Shown: in pieces, positions 29,886 through 38,053 of the stretch
Position numbering within the stretch: the stretch's first letter is position 1
How the letters are laid out: each line of letters begins with the position of its first letter
The notes under the pieces: generated by a model
The model's database searches: none
What the model was told of the DNA's origin: nothing
What the model saw: the letters and a program-made list of their open reading frames with translations, nothing else
Program-made: the position numbers and the translations under genes
Assembly (NCBI RefSeq): GCF_020519665.1
Contig: NZ_CP084703.1
Coordinates: forward strand, 992,001 to 1,056,000
Direction of reading: 5' to 3'
Source of the DNA: Bacillus shivajii
GTDB lineage: Bacteria > Bacillota > Bacilli > Bacillales > Salisediminibacteriaceae
Length of the DNA: 64,000 nt

Positions 29886-30105
29886 AGCTGACCTTCACCT
29901 CCTAAAAAATTCTCTAAAGAATGGGTACCGTTAGATCACTACTTAACGTTAGGCAGACATTCACCTCCAACTTAACAGAATTGTCAGAATTATGATTACT
30001 TTATCATCTATCCAAGAATAAATCAATTATTTATACATTTTCACGGTTGAAACATACAGTTTTTCATAGGTTAGTAATGTAGCTTCATCATTACGGACAT
30101 CAATC

Positions 30106-30119
30106 TGTAAGCGTTTTCA
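30106..30119. promoter_or_regulatory. Candidate cre (CcpA) site upstream of gltB
   Basis: TGTAAGCGTTTTCA matches the consensus TGWAANCGNTNWCA at every position. It lies about 220 bp upstream of the gltB start and beyond the gsaB terminator, so gltB is the only plausible target. The rest of 29886-30134 shows a weak minus-strand TTGATT-17-TAAAGT. Confidence 0.5.
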
Positions 30120-30134
30120 GTATTTTTTATAAAA

Positions 30135-30168
30135 AAACAAGAGTGAAAGTTTATTTTCACTCTTGTTT
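30135..30168 (-). terminator. Terminator of gsaB
   Basis: AAACAAGAGTGAAA / TTTCACTCTTGTTT forms a 14-bp stem just beyond the gsaB stop. Confidence 0.8.
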
Positions 30169-30180
30169 AAAGGTGTATAT

Positions 30181-31476
30181 TTATGCGAGGTTCCAGTTAG
30201 AGAAGACATCGTCAACTGCTTGAATCGTTTCATTAATATCATCTTTCGTATGCTCTGTTGTTAAGAACCAAGCTTCATACTTTGAAGGGGCTAGGTTAAT
30301 TCCTCGATCAAGCATTTGTTTGAAAAAGTAAGCAAACATTTCTCCGTTGCTGTTTTCTGCGTGTTCATAATTGCTTACGTGGTCAACTTCGAAATAAACA
30401 GTTAGTGCTCCTTTTAATCGATTCACAGTTACTGGTATTTGGTGCTTTTTAGCTGATGCAACAATACCTTCTTCTAGGGTTGCCCCTAGTCCATCTAATT
30501 TGTCGTAAACACCGTCTTCTTTTAAAACCTCAAGACAAGCGATTCCTGCACGAATCGAAGCTGGATTTCCTGCCATCGTTCCTGCTTGATAGGCAGGTCC
30601 CAAAGGTGCAACTTGTTCCATGATTTCTTGCTTTCCGCCGTATGCTCCAATCGGTAGGCCACCACCGATGATTTTTCCGAGAGCTGTCATGTCTGGTTCA
30701 ACGTTTAACAAGTTTTGTGCCCCACCATACATGAAACGGAATGCGGTAATGACTTCATCGTAAATGACGAGGGCACCAGCTTCGTGGGCAAGGTCGTTGA
30801 CTTGTTCTAAAAAGCCAGGTTCTGGCTCAACAATCCCGAAGTTTCCGACGATCGGTTCAACGAGAACACCTGCAATTTCATCTCCCCAATGTTGAAGGGC
30901 TTCTTTAAAGCTGTCGATATCGTTAAACGGAACCGTAATCACTTCTTTAGCAATACTTTTTGTAACACCAGCCGAGTCTGGGTTACCTAGTGTAGACGGG
31001 CCAGACCCAGCTGCAACAAGGACGAGATCAGAATGTCCGTGATAACATCCTGCAAATTTGATAATTTTATCTCTTCTTGTATAAGCACGAGCAACGCGAA
31101 TCGTTGTCATCACTGCTTCAGTACCTGAATTGACGAAGCGTACCTTTTCCATAGAAGGAATCGCTTCTTGAAGCATTTTTGCAAATTTGTTTTCATAAAT
31201 AGTTGGTGTTCCGTATAAAACACCATCCTCTGCAGCTGCTTGAATCGCCTTCGTAATGTGGGGATGAGCATGTCCTGTAACAATAGGTCCATATGCAGCT
31301 AAATAATCTAAATATTTGTTGTCATCTACATCCCAAAAGTATGCTCCTTTTGCCTTTTTCATGAAAATCGGGTGACCGCCACCAACGCCTTTAAATGAGC
31401 GAGAAGGACTGTTTACTCCCCCTAAGATCACTTCTTGTGCTTCTGTATATAATTGTTTTGACTGATCGTACTTCAT
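30181..31476 (-). CDS. gsaB: Glutamate-1-semialdehyde 2,1-aminomutase
   Basis: This 431-residue PLP enzyme converts glutamate-1-semialdehyde to 5-aminolevulinate for tetrapyrrole synthesis. [15 protein letters not shown] is at about 117-131, [10 protein letters not shown] at 141-150, IYDEV at 238-242, and Lys268 in [17 protein letters not shown] binds PLP. AAGGAGG precedes the ATG. B. subtilis has hemL in the hem operon and a second copy, gsaB, at this syntenic position before bcp and perR, hence the symbol. Confidence 0.94.
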   Translation of the reverse strand: MKYDQSKQLYTEAQEVILGGVNSPSRSFKGVGGGHPIFMKKAKGAYFWDVDDNKYLDYLAAYGPIVTGHAHPHITKAIQAAAEDGVLYGTPTIYENKFAKMLQEAIPSMEKVRFVNSGTEAVMTTIRVARAYTRRDKIIKFAGCYHGHSDLVLVAAGSGPSTLGNPDSAGVTKSIAKEVITVPFNDIDSFKEALQHWGDEIAGVLVEPIVGNFGIVEPEPGFLEQVNDLAHEAGALVIYDEVITAFRFMYGGAQNLLNVEPDMTALGKIIGGGLPIGAYGGKQEIMEQVAPLGPAYQAGTMAGNPASIRAGIACLEVLKEDGVYDKLDGLGATLEEGIVASAKKHQIPVTVNRLKGALTVYFEVDHVSNYEHAENSNGEMFAYFFKQMLDRGINLAPSKYEAWFLTTEHTKDDINETIQAVDDVFSNWNLA

Positions 31477-31580
31477 ATGATGGTCCTCCTTATGTACAAA
31501 CTAAACTGTTCAGTTTTTCACGCTCTATTGTAACATGAATGCGATTGATAACTATAACTATGCTCTAAATGGTGAAAGTC

Positions 31581-31688
31581 GCAAGTAAAAAGAGTAAGTC
31601 GCAAGTAAGTGGTGAAACTCGCAAGTAAAAAGAGTAAGTCGCAAGTAAGTGATGAAACTAGCAAGTAAATCTGAAATGCTACAAGTAA
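31581..31688. repeat. 20-bp tandem array, TCGCAAGTAA type, 6 units
   Basis: GCAAGTAA (ACAAGTAA last) occurs at 31581, 31601, 31621, 31641, 31661 and 31681 in exact 20-bp register. It lies downstream of the gsaB promoter side and upstream of the large TGAACAAA array. The stretch 31690-31870 between them shows no credible gene. Confidence 0.85.
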
Positions 31689-31880
31689 GACACCGTGAAT
31701 TCGAATGAAGTGAAGGATAGGGGATGTAGTGTTTGTGCTCTGGTGTGAAAGGATTGAATTTTTGAACGGACATACTGATTTTTTCAGTGGTTCCGGTAAA
31801 AGGTGCTATACCTCCGTCTCGGAGGAGGTCAAACTTTTTCGAGTGCGATCCACATTATTTTATGTGCAATTCAAAAGTGG

Positions 31881-32228
31881 TGAACAAACCGTAAAAGTGG
31901 TGAACAAACCTCAAAAGTGGTGAACAAACCATAAAAGTGGTGAACAAACCATAAAAGTGGTGAACAAACCGTAAAAGTGGTGAACAAACCTCAAAAGTGA
32001 TGAACAAAACTCAAAAGTGATGAACAAAACTCAAAAGTGATGAACAAAACTCAAAAGTGATGAACAAAACTCAAAAGTGATGAACAAAACTCAAAAGTGA
32101 TGAACAAAACTCAAAAGTGATGAACAAACCTCAAAAGTGGTGAACAAAACTCAAAAGTAATGAACAAAACTCAAAAGTGGTGAACAAACCATAAAAGTGA
32201 TGAACAAACCATAAAAGTGATGAACAAA
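31881..32228. repeat. 20-bp tandem array, TGAACAAA type, 18 units
   Basis: TGAACAAA starts every 20 bases from 31881 to 32221, 18 times, with no register slip. The unit is CAAAAGTGRTGAACAAAMYT; the variable positions are the G/A before TGAAC and the 2-3 bases after AACAAA. It ends about 95 bp before the ABC operon. The 20-nt period gives no continuous frame. No spacer-like unique sequence is present, so it is not CRISPR. Confidence 0.92.
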
Positions 32229-32323
32229 ATCCAATATATCCCTTCGTACTATAAACACTCTTCCTTGAATCTCGACGCCCCTTTCGTTAAACTTATAAAG
32301 TTGTGGTGAGAGGAGGATATAAT

Positions 32324-33334
32324 ATGAATGTCATTGAAGTTCATAACCTTAGAAAAGAATTTAAGTCGTATTCAAGTCGGCAAGGGTTAGCAGGAGCTTT
32401 TCGCGATTTGTTTACGAGAAATTATAAAATTTTACGTGCAGTCAACGACATCTCTTTAAATATAAAACAAGGAGAGATGGTCGGTTACATTGGAGAAAAT
32501 GGAGCGGGGAAATCAACAACCATTAAAATGTTGACCGGAATTTTAACCCCAACAGCTGGTGAGGTTCGTGTAAATGGGATGAACCCACATAAAGAAAGAG
32601 AAAAGTTTGTGCAAACGATCGGTGTCGTTTTTGGTCAACGGTCACAGCTTTGGTGGGATATTGCCGTTCAAGAATCTTTTAAGCTACTAAAAAAAGTGTA
32701 TAAAGTTTCAGATGAGGATTATGAATCTCATATGAAAGAAGTTATTGAGACGTTAGAAATTGAACCTTTATTAGATAAGCCAGTTCGCAAGCTTTCTTTA
32801 GGTCAACGTATGCGTTGTGAATTGGCAGCGGCGCTTATCCATAACCCGCCACTTTTATTTTTAGATGAGCCAACGATTGGTTTAGATGTTCTTGTAAAAA
32901 TGAAGATCCGTGCTTTCTTAAAGGAAATTAACCGAAAATATAAAACAACAATTTTGCTTACAACACATGACTTAGCTGATATTGAAGCACTATGTGACCG
33001 AGTTGTTCTATTAGATGACGGAAACATCATCTATGATGGTAGACTAGAACAATTGCAAAAAAATTGGGTTGAAGGAAAGCAAGTACATTTTGAATTTCAC
33101 GAGGAAGCATCACTCACGTCATTACAAGTGTTAACGCAAACCTATGACGTCAAGTGGCGTAAAGGTGAGAGAGCCAATCAATGGATCGCAACGGTCGAAG
33201 GGGACGATGATGCTGTTTCAAAAGTGATGAGTGAAGTGATGGCGGTCCATCCAATTGCTGATGTGAAATTAAACCAAGTGTCGACCGAAGAGATCATCCG
33301 AAACATTTACGAAGAAGGCGTTGTCCATGGTTAA
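32324..33334 (+). CDS. ABC-2 exporter ATP-binding protein
   Basis: This 336-residue ATPase has Walker A GENGAGKST (about 57-65), the Q-loop region FGQRSQLWWD, signature LSLGQRMR, Walker B LLFLDEPTIGLD and the TTHD switch, plus a C-terminal extension of about 90 residues. The N-terminal RKEFKSYSSRQGL...FTRNYKILRAVND insertion is typical of the subfamily paired with DUF990 permeases. AGGAGG precedes the ATG at 32324. The next two genes encode the membrane subunits. The substrate is unknown. Confidence 0.9.
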   Translation: MNVIEVHNLRKEFKSYSSRQGLAGAFRDLFTRNYKILRAVNDISLNIKQGEMVGYIGENGAGKSTTIKMLTGILTPTAGEVRVNGMNPHKEREKFVQTIGVVFGQRSQLWWDIAVQESFKLLKKVYKVSDEDYESHMKEVIETLEIEPLLDKPVRKLSLGQRMRCELAAALIHNPPLLFLDEPTIGLDVLVKMKIRAFLKEINRKYKTTILLTTHDLADIEALCDRVVLLDDGNIIYDGRLEQLQKNWVEGKQVHFEFHEEASLTSLQVLTQTYDVKWRKGERANQWIATVEGDDDAVSKVMSEVMAVHPIADVKLNQVSTEEIIRNIYEEGVVHG

Positions 33335-34127
33335 TGTAAGTATGTATCTCGAGATGATACGGATTCGTTTCTTAATGATGCTTGCCTACCGAACGAATTA
33401 TTATAGTGGCATTTTAATCTATTCTATCAATATCGGTGCCTATTATTTTTTATGGCAGGCGATCTATGGATCTCAAGAATCGATTCAAGGTTTAAGTGTC
33501 ACGCAAATGACGACGTACGTGGCGATTGCGTGGATGGCGCGTGCATTTTACTTTAACAATATTGATCGTGAGATTGCTCAAGAGATTCAAGAAGGAAAAG
33601 TTGCCGTTGAAATGATTCGTCCTTATAACTATTTAGGGATGAAGACAATGCAAGGGCTCGGAGAAGGGCTGTTCCGGTTACTCTTTTTCTCAGTTCCGGG
33701 AATGGCTCTAATATGGCTTGTATTCCCCATTGATTTTTCGAATTCAATAAGTATTTGGCTATTATTCTTTGTATCAATTATTTTTAGTTTTATCGTCAAT
33801 ACGCAAATTAATTTAATTACAGGAATCTTGACGTTTTTCTTAATGTACAATACCGGATTAATTCGAGCAAAGCGAGTGGTGATTGACTTGTTTTCCGGAC
33901 TGTTGCTTCCGATCTCGTTTTACCCGTTATGGGCGCAAGACATTATGAGCTTTTTGCCGTTTCAAGCGATTAGTTATATTCCGTCGATGATTTTTACAGA
34001 AGGATTTACAGGTACTGAAATTTATTCTGCACTCGGTATCCAATTGTTTTGGTCACTGTTTTTATTTATTCCGATCCAAGTGATGTGGATCATCGCAAGA
34101 CGTCAGTTAATCGTGCAAGGAGGGTAG
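33327..34127 (+). CDS. ABC-2 permease subunit, DUF990-like (first)
   Basis: This protein of about 266 residues has six membrane segments (for example LLFFVSIIFSFIVNTQINLI). The subfamily motif YFNNIDREIAQEIQEGKVAVEMIRPYN matches a loop also present in the next gene. The ATG at 33327 overlaps the ATPase stop by 8 bp, indicating tight coupling. It should form a heterodimeric channel with the 34132 product. Confidence 0.85.
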   Translation: MVNVSMYLEMIRIRFLMMLAYRTNYYSGILIYSINIGAYYFLWQAIYGSQESIQGLSVTQMTTYVAIAWMARAFYFNNIDREIAQEIQEGKVAVEMIRPYNYLGMKTMQGLGEGLFRLLFFSVPGMALIWLVFPIDFSNSISIWLLFFVSIIFSFIVNTQINLITGILTFFLMYNTGLIRAKRVVIDLFSGLLLPISFYPLWAQDIMSFLPFQAISYIPSMIFTEGFTGTEIYSALGIQLFWSLFLFIPIQVMWIIARRQLIVQGG

Positions 34128-34131
34128 ATCG

Positions 34132-34917
34132 ATGTTTTATGTCTCTATATTTTTTCAATACGCCTCTCAATATATGAAAACGAGAATGAGTTATCGAGCA
34201 GATTTAGTTGTTGAACTTTTTTCAGATCTACTTTTCCAAGCAGTGAACCTGATATTTATTCTTGTCGTTTTTGGCCATACGACTTTACTTAGCGGTTGGA
34301 GTAGGGAAGAAATTATTTTTATTTATGGTTTTTTCTTAGTGCCGTATGCGATTTTCTCTTCGTTTTTTAATATTTGGGATTTCAATGATCGTTACATTGT
34401 AAAAGGTGAAATGGACCGAGTATTAACAAGGCCGATTCATAGTTTGTTTCAAATCATTATTGAACGAATGGAACTTGAATCGATGTTCGGTGTGATCACA
34501 GGGATTGTTATTATGTTCTATGCTGGATCACAGTTAGGGCTTGCGTTAAGTTGGTATGATCCGTTTGCATTTTTCTTAATGGTGATTGGTGGTTCACTCA
34601 TTTATGCAGGGATTTTTATCATTTTAGCGAGTATTAGTTTTTGGTCTGATAGTAAAACAGATATTATGCCGATGATGTATAACATCGGAAACTACGGTCG
34701 TTATCCTGTCGATATTTATAACCAAGTAATTCGTTACGTACTAACATGGATACTACCGTTTGCATTTGTCGGTGTATATCCATCGGCGTTTTTCTTAGGG
34801 CGCACAGAATGGTATGGTTATGCGTTTTTAACGCCGGTTATGGGACTAGTTTTTATTACGATTGCGGTTGTATTATGGAATGAAGGTGTGAAACGTTACC
34901 GCGGAGCGGGAAATTAA
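34132..34917 (+). CDS. ABC-2 permease subunit, DUF990-like (second)
   Basis: This 261-residue, six-helix membrane protein contains NDRYIVKGEMDRVLTRPIHSLFQ, the counterpart of the loop in the first permease. The gap between genes is 4 bp. With 32324 and 33327 it forms a complete three-gene exporter of the kind linked elsewhere to efflux of toxic organic compounds; here the role is inference only. Confidence 0.85.
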   Translation: MFYVSIFFQYASQYMKTRMSYRADLVVELFSDLLFQAVNLIFILVVFGHTTLLSGWSREEIIFIYGFFLVPYAIFSSFFNIWDFNDRYIVKGEMDRVLTRPIHSLFQIIIERMELESMFGVITGIVIMFYAGSQLGLALSWYDPFAFFLMVIGGSLIYAGIFIILASISFWSDSKTDIMPMMYNIGNYGRYPVDIYNQVIRYVLTWILPFAFVGVYPSAFFLGRTEWYGYAFLTPVMGLVFITIAVVLWNEGVKRYRGAGN

Positions 34918-34993
34918 CAATTAAATAAAAAGATTTATGGTCCCTTGTCCTAAAAGTCTTTATTTACTCATATGGTAAATGGAGGTGATGCGA

Positions 34994-35422
34994 ATGAGGG
35001 ACCTCTTTTTTTTAATCATTATTGGTTCTGCGATTGTTGCGATTTTAATGAGCTTTCGTCTATTGTTGAAAAATCAGCCGCTTCATGGAAGTAGGATTTC
35101 ATTTCGAAATTTCCTCGTACTCATAGCCGTCTATATTACAGTCATGGCAGGGTTCGGTGTGATTTATTTAGGACTTGAATTAATGGGGATTGATGTCTTA
35201 ATTGAAGGGAATGAACTTGAACATGACACGTTCCTTCACCTTGTAGAAGACGTATTATATTTTAGTGCAGTAACACTCATGACCGTTGGATACGGAGATA
35301 TTATTCCACAAGGGATCGGAAGGTGGATTGCGATGGTACAGGCGTTAATTGGTTATTTGCTCCCGGCGGCCTTTGTCGTTACAACAGTCATTCATCATGA
35401 TAAAAAAGCAGAACGTTTGTAG
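34994..35422 (+). CDS. Two-TM potassium channel family protein
   Basis: This 142-residue protein begins MRDLFFLIIIGSA. A first hydrophobic helix, a second (FLVLIAVYITVMAGFGVIYL) and a third (MVQALIGYLLPAAFVV) flank the pore loop VTLMTVGYGDIIPQG, whose TVGYGD is the K+ selectivity filter. No RCK domain is attached. GGAGGTGAT 4-8 nt upstream selects the ATG at 34994 over the one at 34979. K+ conductance is likely from the filter alone. Confidence 0.82.
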   Translation: MRDLFFLIIIGSAIVAILMSFRLLLKNQPLHGSRISFRNFLVLIAVYITVMAGFGVIYLGLELMGIDVLIEGNELEHDTFLHLVEDVLYFSAVTLMTVGYGDIIPQGIGRWIAMVQALIGYLLPAAFVVTTVIHHDKKAERL

Positions 35423-35439
35423 CTTTTTCTTAGATTGGT

Positions 35440-35457
35440 TATCCTTAATAAAGGATA
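35440..35457. promoter_or_regulatory. Palindrome TATCCTTAATAAAGGATA upstream of bcp
   Basis: Arms TATCCTT/AAGGATA with a 4-nt centre, 40 bp before the bcp ATG. It could be an operator, or a weak terminator of the channel gene. It does not fit the PerR consensus. Confidence 0.35.
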
Positions 35458-35496
35458 CAAAAGAATTTTAAGAAAAGCTTCAAGGAGGAAATAATC

Positions 35497-35967
35497 ATGA
35501 CAGTAGAAGTAGGACAACAAGTACCTGATTTCACATTGGAAGCAAATGGCGGCAAGGAAGTAAACTTATCAGATTATCGTGGCAAGTATGTAGTACTATA
35601 TTTTTATCCAAAAGACATGACACCAGGTTGTACAACCCAAGCATGCGACTTCCGTGATAATCATGAAAGCTTTAAAGATGTAGATGCTGTAATTTTAGGA
35701 GTGAGTCCAGATCCAGTTAATCGTCATGAGAAGTTTATTGACAAGCATGACTTACCATTTGAACTGCTTGCAGATGAAGACCATAAAGTTGCTGAAGAAT
35801 TTGGAGTTTGGAAGTTAAAGAAGAATTTTGGGAAAGAATATATGGGTATTGAGCGTTCAACATTTATTATTGATAAAGAAGGAAAGTTAATGAAAGAATG
35901 GCGTAAAGTTCGTGTGAAAGGTCATGTAGAAGAAGCGTTACAATATTTAAGAGAAGAAACGAAGTAA
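35497..35967 (+). CDS. bcp: Thiol peroxidase Bcp (peroxiredoxin Q)
   Basis: This 156-residue thioredoxin-fold peroxidase reduces hydroperoxides with thioredoxin. Peroxidatic Cys45 and resolving Cys50 are in MTPGCTTQACDFRD, and FYPKDMTPG and ERSTFIIDKEG are typical. AGGAGG precedes the ATG. It corresponds to B. subtilis ygaF between gsaB and perR. Confidence 0.94.
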   Translation: MTVEVGQQVPDFTLEANGGKEVNLSDYRGKYVVLYFYPKDMTPGCTTQACDFRDNHESFKDVDAVILGVSPDPVNRHEKFIDKHDLPFELLADEDHKVAEEFGVWKLKKNFGKEYMGIERSTFIIDKEGKLMKEWRKVRVKGHVEEALQYLREETK

Positions 35968-36051
35968 TCGGTTAGGCGGTCTGTTGCTTTTAGGAGTTCC
36001 ATCATATTTAGGTTTGGTCTACAGGCTATTTTTCAAAGAATAGAGTTGATA

Positions 36052-36085
36052 GCCCTGTCCATCCCCTTCTTTTTACCATAGTTTA
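36052..36085 (+). promoter_or_regulatory. Sporulation-type promoter of YjcZ gene 1
   Basis: GCCCTGTCC, 16 nt, then CATAGTTTA, which fits the sigma-K -10 form CATANNNTA. The -10 ends 31 nt before the ATG. Confidence 0.5.
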
Positions 36086-36116
36086 TATTGAATCTATGGT
36101 AAAGGAGGGGATTCTT

Positions 36117-36203
36117 ATGTCTTACAGACCTACTACAATTTTCCCACTAGTATTAGTATTGTTTATCTTGTTAGTGATCATTGGATGTTTCTGTGACTTC
36201 TAA
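36117..36203 (+). CDS. YjcZ family sporulation microprotein 1
   Basis: This 28-residue peptide, MSYRPTTIFPLVLVLF followed by ILLVIIGCFCDF, consists of a short polar head, one hydrophobic helix and a Cys pair near the end, the YjcZ/tiny-TM pattern of Bacillus spore proteins. GGAGGGG is upstream. It is the first of five tandem paralogues. Confidence 0.82.
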   Translation: MSYRPTTIFPLVLVLFILLVIIGCFCDF

Positions 36204-36220
36204 AGAAAAATAAAAGGTGA

Positions 36221-36252
36221 GGGTCTGTCTATAAAGGCAGACTCTTTCTTTT
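36221..36252 (+). terminator. Terminator after YjcZ gene 1
   Basis: GGGTCTGTCT / AGGCAGACTC stem with G-T pairs, followed by TTTCTTTTT. The same hairpin recurs after gene 3. Confidence 0.6.
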
Positions 36253-36298
36253 TCCAATGATAGACACTTTCACCATTTATAACAGGACTAATGGTTTT

Positions 36299-36331
36299 GC
36301 CCTGTCCCCCCCTTATTGTTTTCATAAGATA
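36299..36331 (+). promoter_or_regulatory. Sporulation-type promoter of YjcZ gene 2
   Basis: GCCCTGTCC, 15 nt, then CATAAGATA (CATANNNTA). Confidence 0.5.
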
Positions 36332-36368
36332 AATTGTAAGTTATTTAGAGTAAAGGAGGGGAAAAATA

Positions 36369-36464
36369 ATGTGTCATAAGCATGCACAGCCAGTATCGAT
36401 TTTCCCATTAGTATTAGTATTGTTTATCTTGTTAGTGATCATTGGATGTTTCTGTGACTTCTAA
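36369..36464 (+). CDS. YjcZ family sporulation microprotein 2
   Basis: This 31-residue peptide has an unusual head, MCHKHAQPVS, followed by the same hydrophobic segment and GCFCDF end as gene 1. AAAGGAGGGG precedes the ATG. Confidence 0.82.
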   Translation: MCHKHAQPVSIFPLVLVLFILLVIIGCFCDF

Positions 36465-36513
36465 AAAGTGAAGGTGAGACATTATCACTATTTACAACAA
36501 AATTGATTATATT

Positions 36514-36547
36514 GCCCTGTCTATAGGTCGCTTTCTCTCATAAGGTG
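36514..36547 (+). promoter_or_regulatory. Sporulation-type promoter of YjcZ gene 3
   Basis: GCCCTGTCT, 16 nt, then CATAAGGTG (one mismatch to CATANNNTA). Confidence 0.45.
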
Positions 36548-36582
36548 TAGTGTAATTTATTATAAATAAAGGAGGATTTTTG

Positions 36583-36684
36583 ATGTCTGATTGCTACAGA
36601 ACACAGCCATTTACTGGATTTCCATTAGTGCTTGTACTTTTCGTTCTTTTAGTGATTGTTGGTTGCGCTTGTGCGACTTGGTAA
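36583..36684 (+). CDS. YjcZ family sporulation microprotein 3
   Basis: This 33-residue peptide begins MSDCYRTQPFTGFPLVLVLF and ends GCACATW. AAAGGAGG is upstream. It differs from gene 4 by one residue (Arg/Lys at position 6), indicating recent duplication. Confidence 0.82.
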   Translation: MSDCYRTQPFTGFPLVLVLFVLLVIVGCACATW

Positions 36685-36696
36685 GAATGAGAAGGT

Positions 36697-36726
36697 GAGT
36701 CTGCCTAGTGAAGGCAGACTCTTTCT
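36697..36726 (+). terminator. Terminator after YjcZ gene 3
   Basis: GAGTCTGCCT / AGGCAGACTC perfect 10-bp stem followed by TTTCTTTT. Confidence 0.75.
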
Positions 36727-36779
36727 TTTGAGTTTTATGGGTAGTCATTTTCACTATTTACAACAAAACTAATGATTTT

Positions 36780-36813
36780 GCCCAGGCCATTCTTCCCCTT
36801 ATTCCATAAGGTA
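36780..36813 (+). promoter_or_regulatory. Sporulation-type promoter of YjcZ gene 4
   Basis: GCCCAGGCC, 16 nt, then CATAAGGTA (CATANNNTA). Confidence 0.5.
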
Positions 36814-36848
36814 TAGTGTAATTTATTACAAATAAAGGAGGATTTTCG

Positions 36849-36950
36849 ATGTCTGATTGCTATAAAACTCAACCATTTACTGGATTCCCATTAGTGCTTG
36901 TACTTTTCGTTCTTTTAGTGATTGTTGGATGCGCTTGCGCAACTTGGTAA
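36849..36950 (+). CDS. YjcZ family sporulation microprotein 4
   Basis: This 33-residue peptide begins MSDCYKTQPFTGFPL and is nearly identical to gene 3, including its promoter and ribosome site. Confidence 0.82.
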   Translation: MSDCYKTQPFTGFPLVLVLFVLLVIVGCACATW

Positions 36951-36960
36951 GCATTAAGTT

Positions 36961-36993
36961 AAGAGTCTGCTTTTAGACAGCAGGCTCTTTCTT
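36961..36993 (+). terminator. Terminator after YjcZ gene 4
   Basis: AAGAGTCTGC / GCAGGCTCTT stem followed by TCTT. Confidence 0.65.
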
Positions 36994-37112
36994 AAGTTTA
37001 TGAATTTATAAAGCTTTAGCACCGATGCTAATTCCGCGAGCGCGTTGCTTGAGCGCTGTCGTTTTTCTTATAAATAGACAACTTCATCAATTATAAACGA
37101 ACTAATTAAAAA

Positions 37113-37145
37113 GCCCTGCCCGAGCCTCTTTTGTGACGTAGTATA
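37113..37145 (+). promoter_or_regulatory. Sporulation-type promoter of YjcZ gene 5
   Basis: GCCCTGCCC, 15 nt, then CGTAGTATA (one mismatch to CATANNNTA). Confidence 0.45.
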
Positions 37146-37180
37146 TATTGTACTTTATTTTAAATAAAGGAGGGCTGCAA

Positions 37181-37273
37181 ATGTCTGGATGCTATAAACC
37201 AACGACAATTTTTCCATTAATTCTTGTACTGTTCATTTTGTTAGTGATCATAGGGTGTTATTGTGCTTGGTAA
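37181..37273 (+). CDS. YjcZ family sporulation microprotein 5
   Basis: This 30-residue peptide begins MSGCYKPTTIFPLILVLF and ends GCYCAW. It combines a gene 3-like head with a gene 1-like middle. GGAGGG precedes the ATG. Confidence 0.82.
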   Translation: MSGCYKPTTIFPLILVLFILLVIIGCYCAW

Positions 37274-37296
37274 ATGCTGAGAGTCTCCATGCTAAA

Positions 37297-37329
37297 AGGC
37301 TGATTCAATCACCATTTATGAATCAGCCT
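37297..37329. terminator. Bidirectional terminator, YjcZ gene 5 / lipoprotein operon
   Basis: AGGCTGATTCA / TGAATCAGCCT perfect 11-bp stem between convergent transcripts. Confidence 0.75.
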
Positions 37330-37330
37330 C

Positions 37331-38053
37331 TTAGTATTTTTGCTCGTATAAATGTTGTTCAATGATTTCCCATTCAGGCGTTCGTAATATTTGCCCGTTT
37401 TTATCAAGAAGAAAATAAGATGGCACTTCATTAACTTCTAATAACTCTTGTTGAGTTTCGTTAAATGAAAAATATTCGACTGCGATGCCGTCTTCTTGGA
37501 TTTCCAAAAACTTTTGATGGAGCTCATAGATTTTATCTGGACTTTCTGTTCTGTCTATAAAGCTAATAATCACGTATTTGCCTTCTTCAACTGGTGAAAA
37601 CATACCAAGATAGTCTTCTGGTGTAATCGGATAGACCTTCAACGTATCGGCTGTATAATGGGGGAGAAGAGCAAACTGATAATTAATGTAGTTTGGATAA
37701 TTGGATTGTACTTCTCGTTCAAATGCTTCAAGTACATTGACTGATACTGAAAAATTGGCTCTTGAAAAATGAGGGCTTTCAACTTCTTTTCCTGTACTCC
37801 CATCAATAAAAATTGTTTCATCAGTCAACTCGATTAAATAAGCTTCCACATGATAAGACTCATCTAATTCTTCTGGTTTATTCATTTTAATATTTTTACC
37901 ACCGTAGTTATCTTCAACAAAGACTCGAATCACACCTGAAGAATTTCCTCCACCCATATATTTACCGTGTATATCATATGACTCTTCTGTAATCTCTTCT
38001 TGCTCTTGTGAACATGCGGTTAAAAATATAAGTATTAAAAGTAAAATCTTCAT
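37331..38053 (-). CDS. Lipoprotein with thioredoxin-like C-terminus (paralogue 1)
   Basis: This 240-residue protein has a signal peptide ending at lipobox FLTAC (Cys14). Its N-terminal domain shares YDIHGKYMG ... IRVFVEDNYGG ... AYLIELTDET with the two genes upstream. The C-terminal part (about 165-238) ends VNEVPSYFLLDKNGQILRTP, which looks like a thioredoxin-fold end with cis-Pro but has no CxxC. AAGGAG is 9 nt before the ATG, and the ATG overlaps the TGA of the preceding damaged frame (ATGA). It is the last of three genes; the function is unknown. Confidence 0.75.
   Translation of the reverse strand: MKILLLILIFLTACSQEQEEITEESYDIHGKYMGGGNSSGVIRVFVEDNYGGKNIKMNKPEELDESYHVEAYLIELTDETIFIDGSTGKEVESPHFSRANFSVSVNVLEAFEREVQSNYPNYINYQFALLPHYTADTLKVYPITPEDYLGMFSPVEEGKYVIISFIDRTESPDKIYELHQKFLEIQEDGIAVEYFSFNETQQELLEVNEVPSYFLLDKNGQILRTPEWEIIEQHLYEQKY

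Noticed and set aside
29945..29975. Leader peptide upstream of gltB (minus-strand GGAGGTGA-ATG-TCT-GCC-TAA)
   Set aside because: The spacing to ATG is too short and the peptide is three residues; probably chance or a partial duplication of the ribosome site.
31881..32228. CRISPR array
   Set aside because: Units are contiguous 20-bp repeats with no unique spacers and no cas genes nearby.
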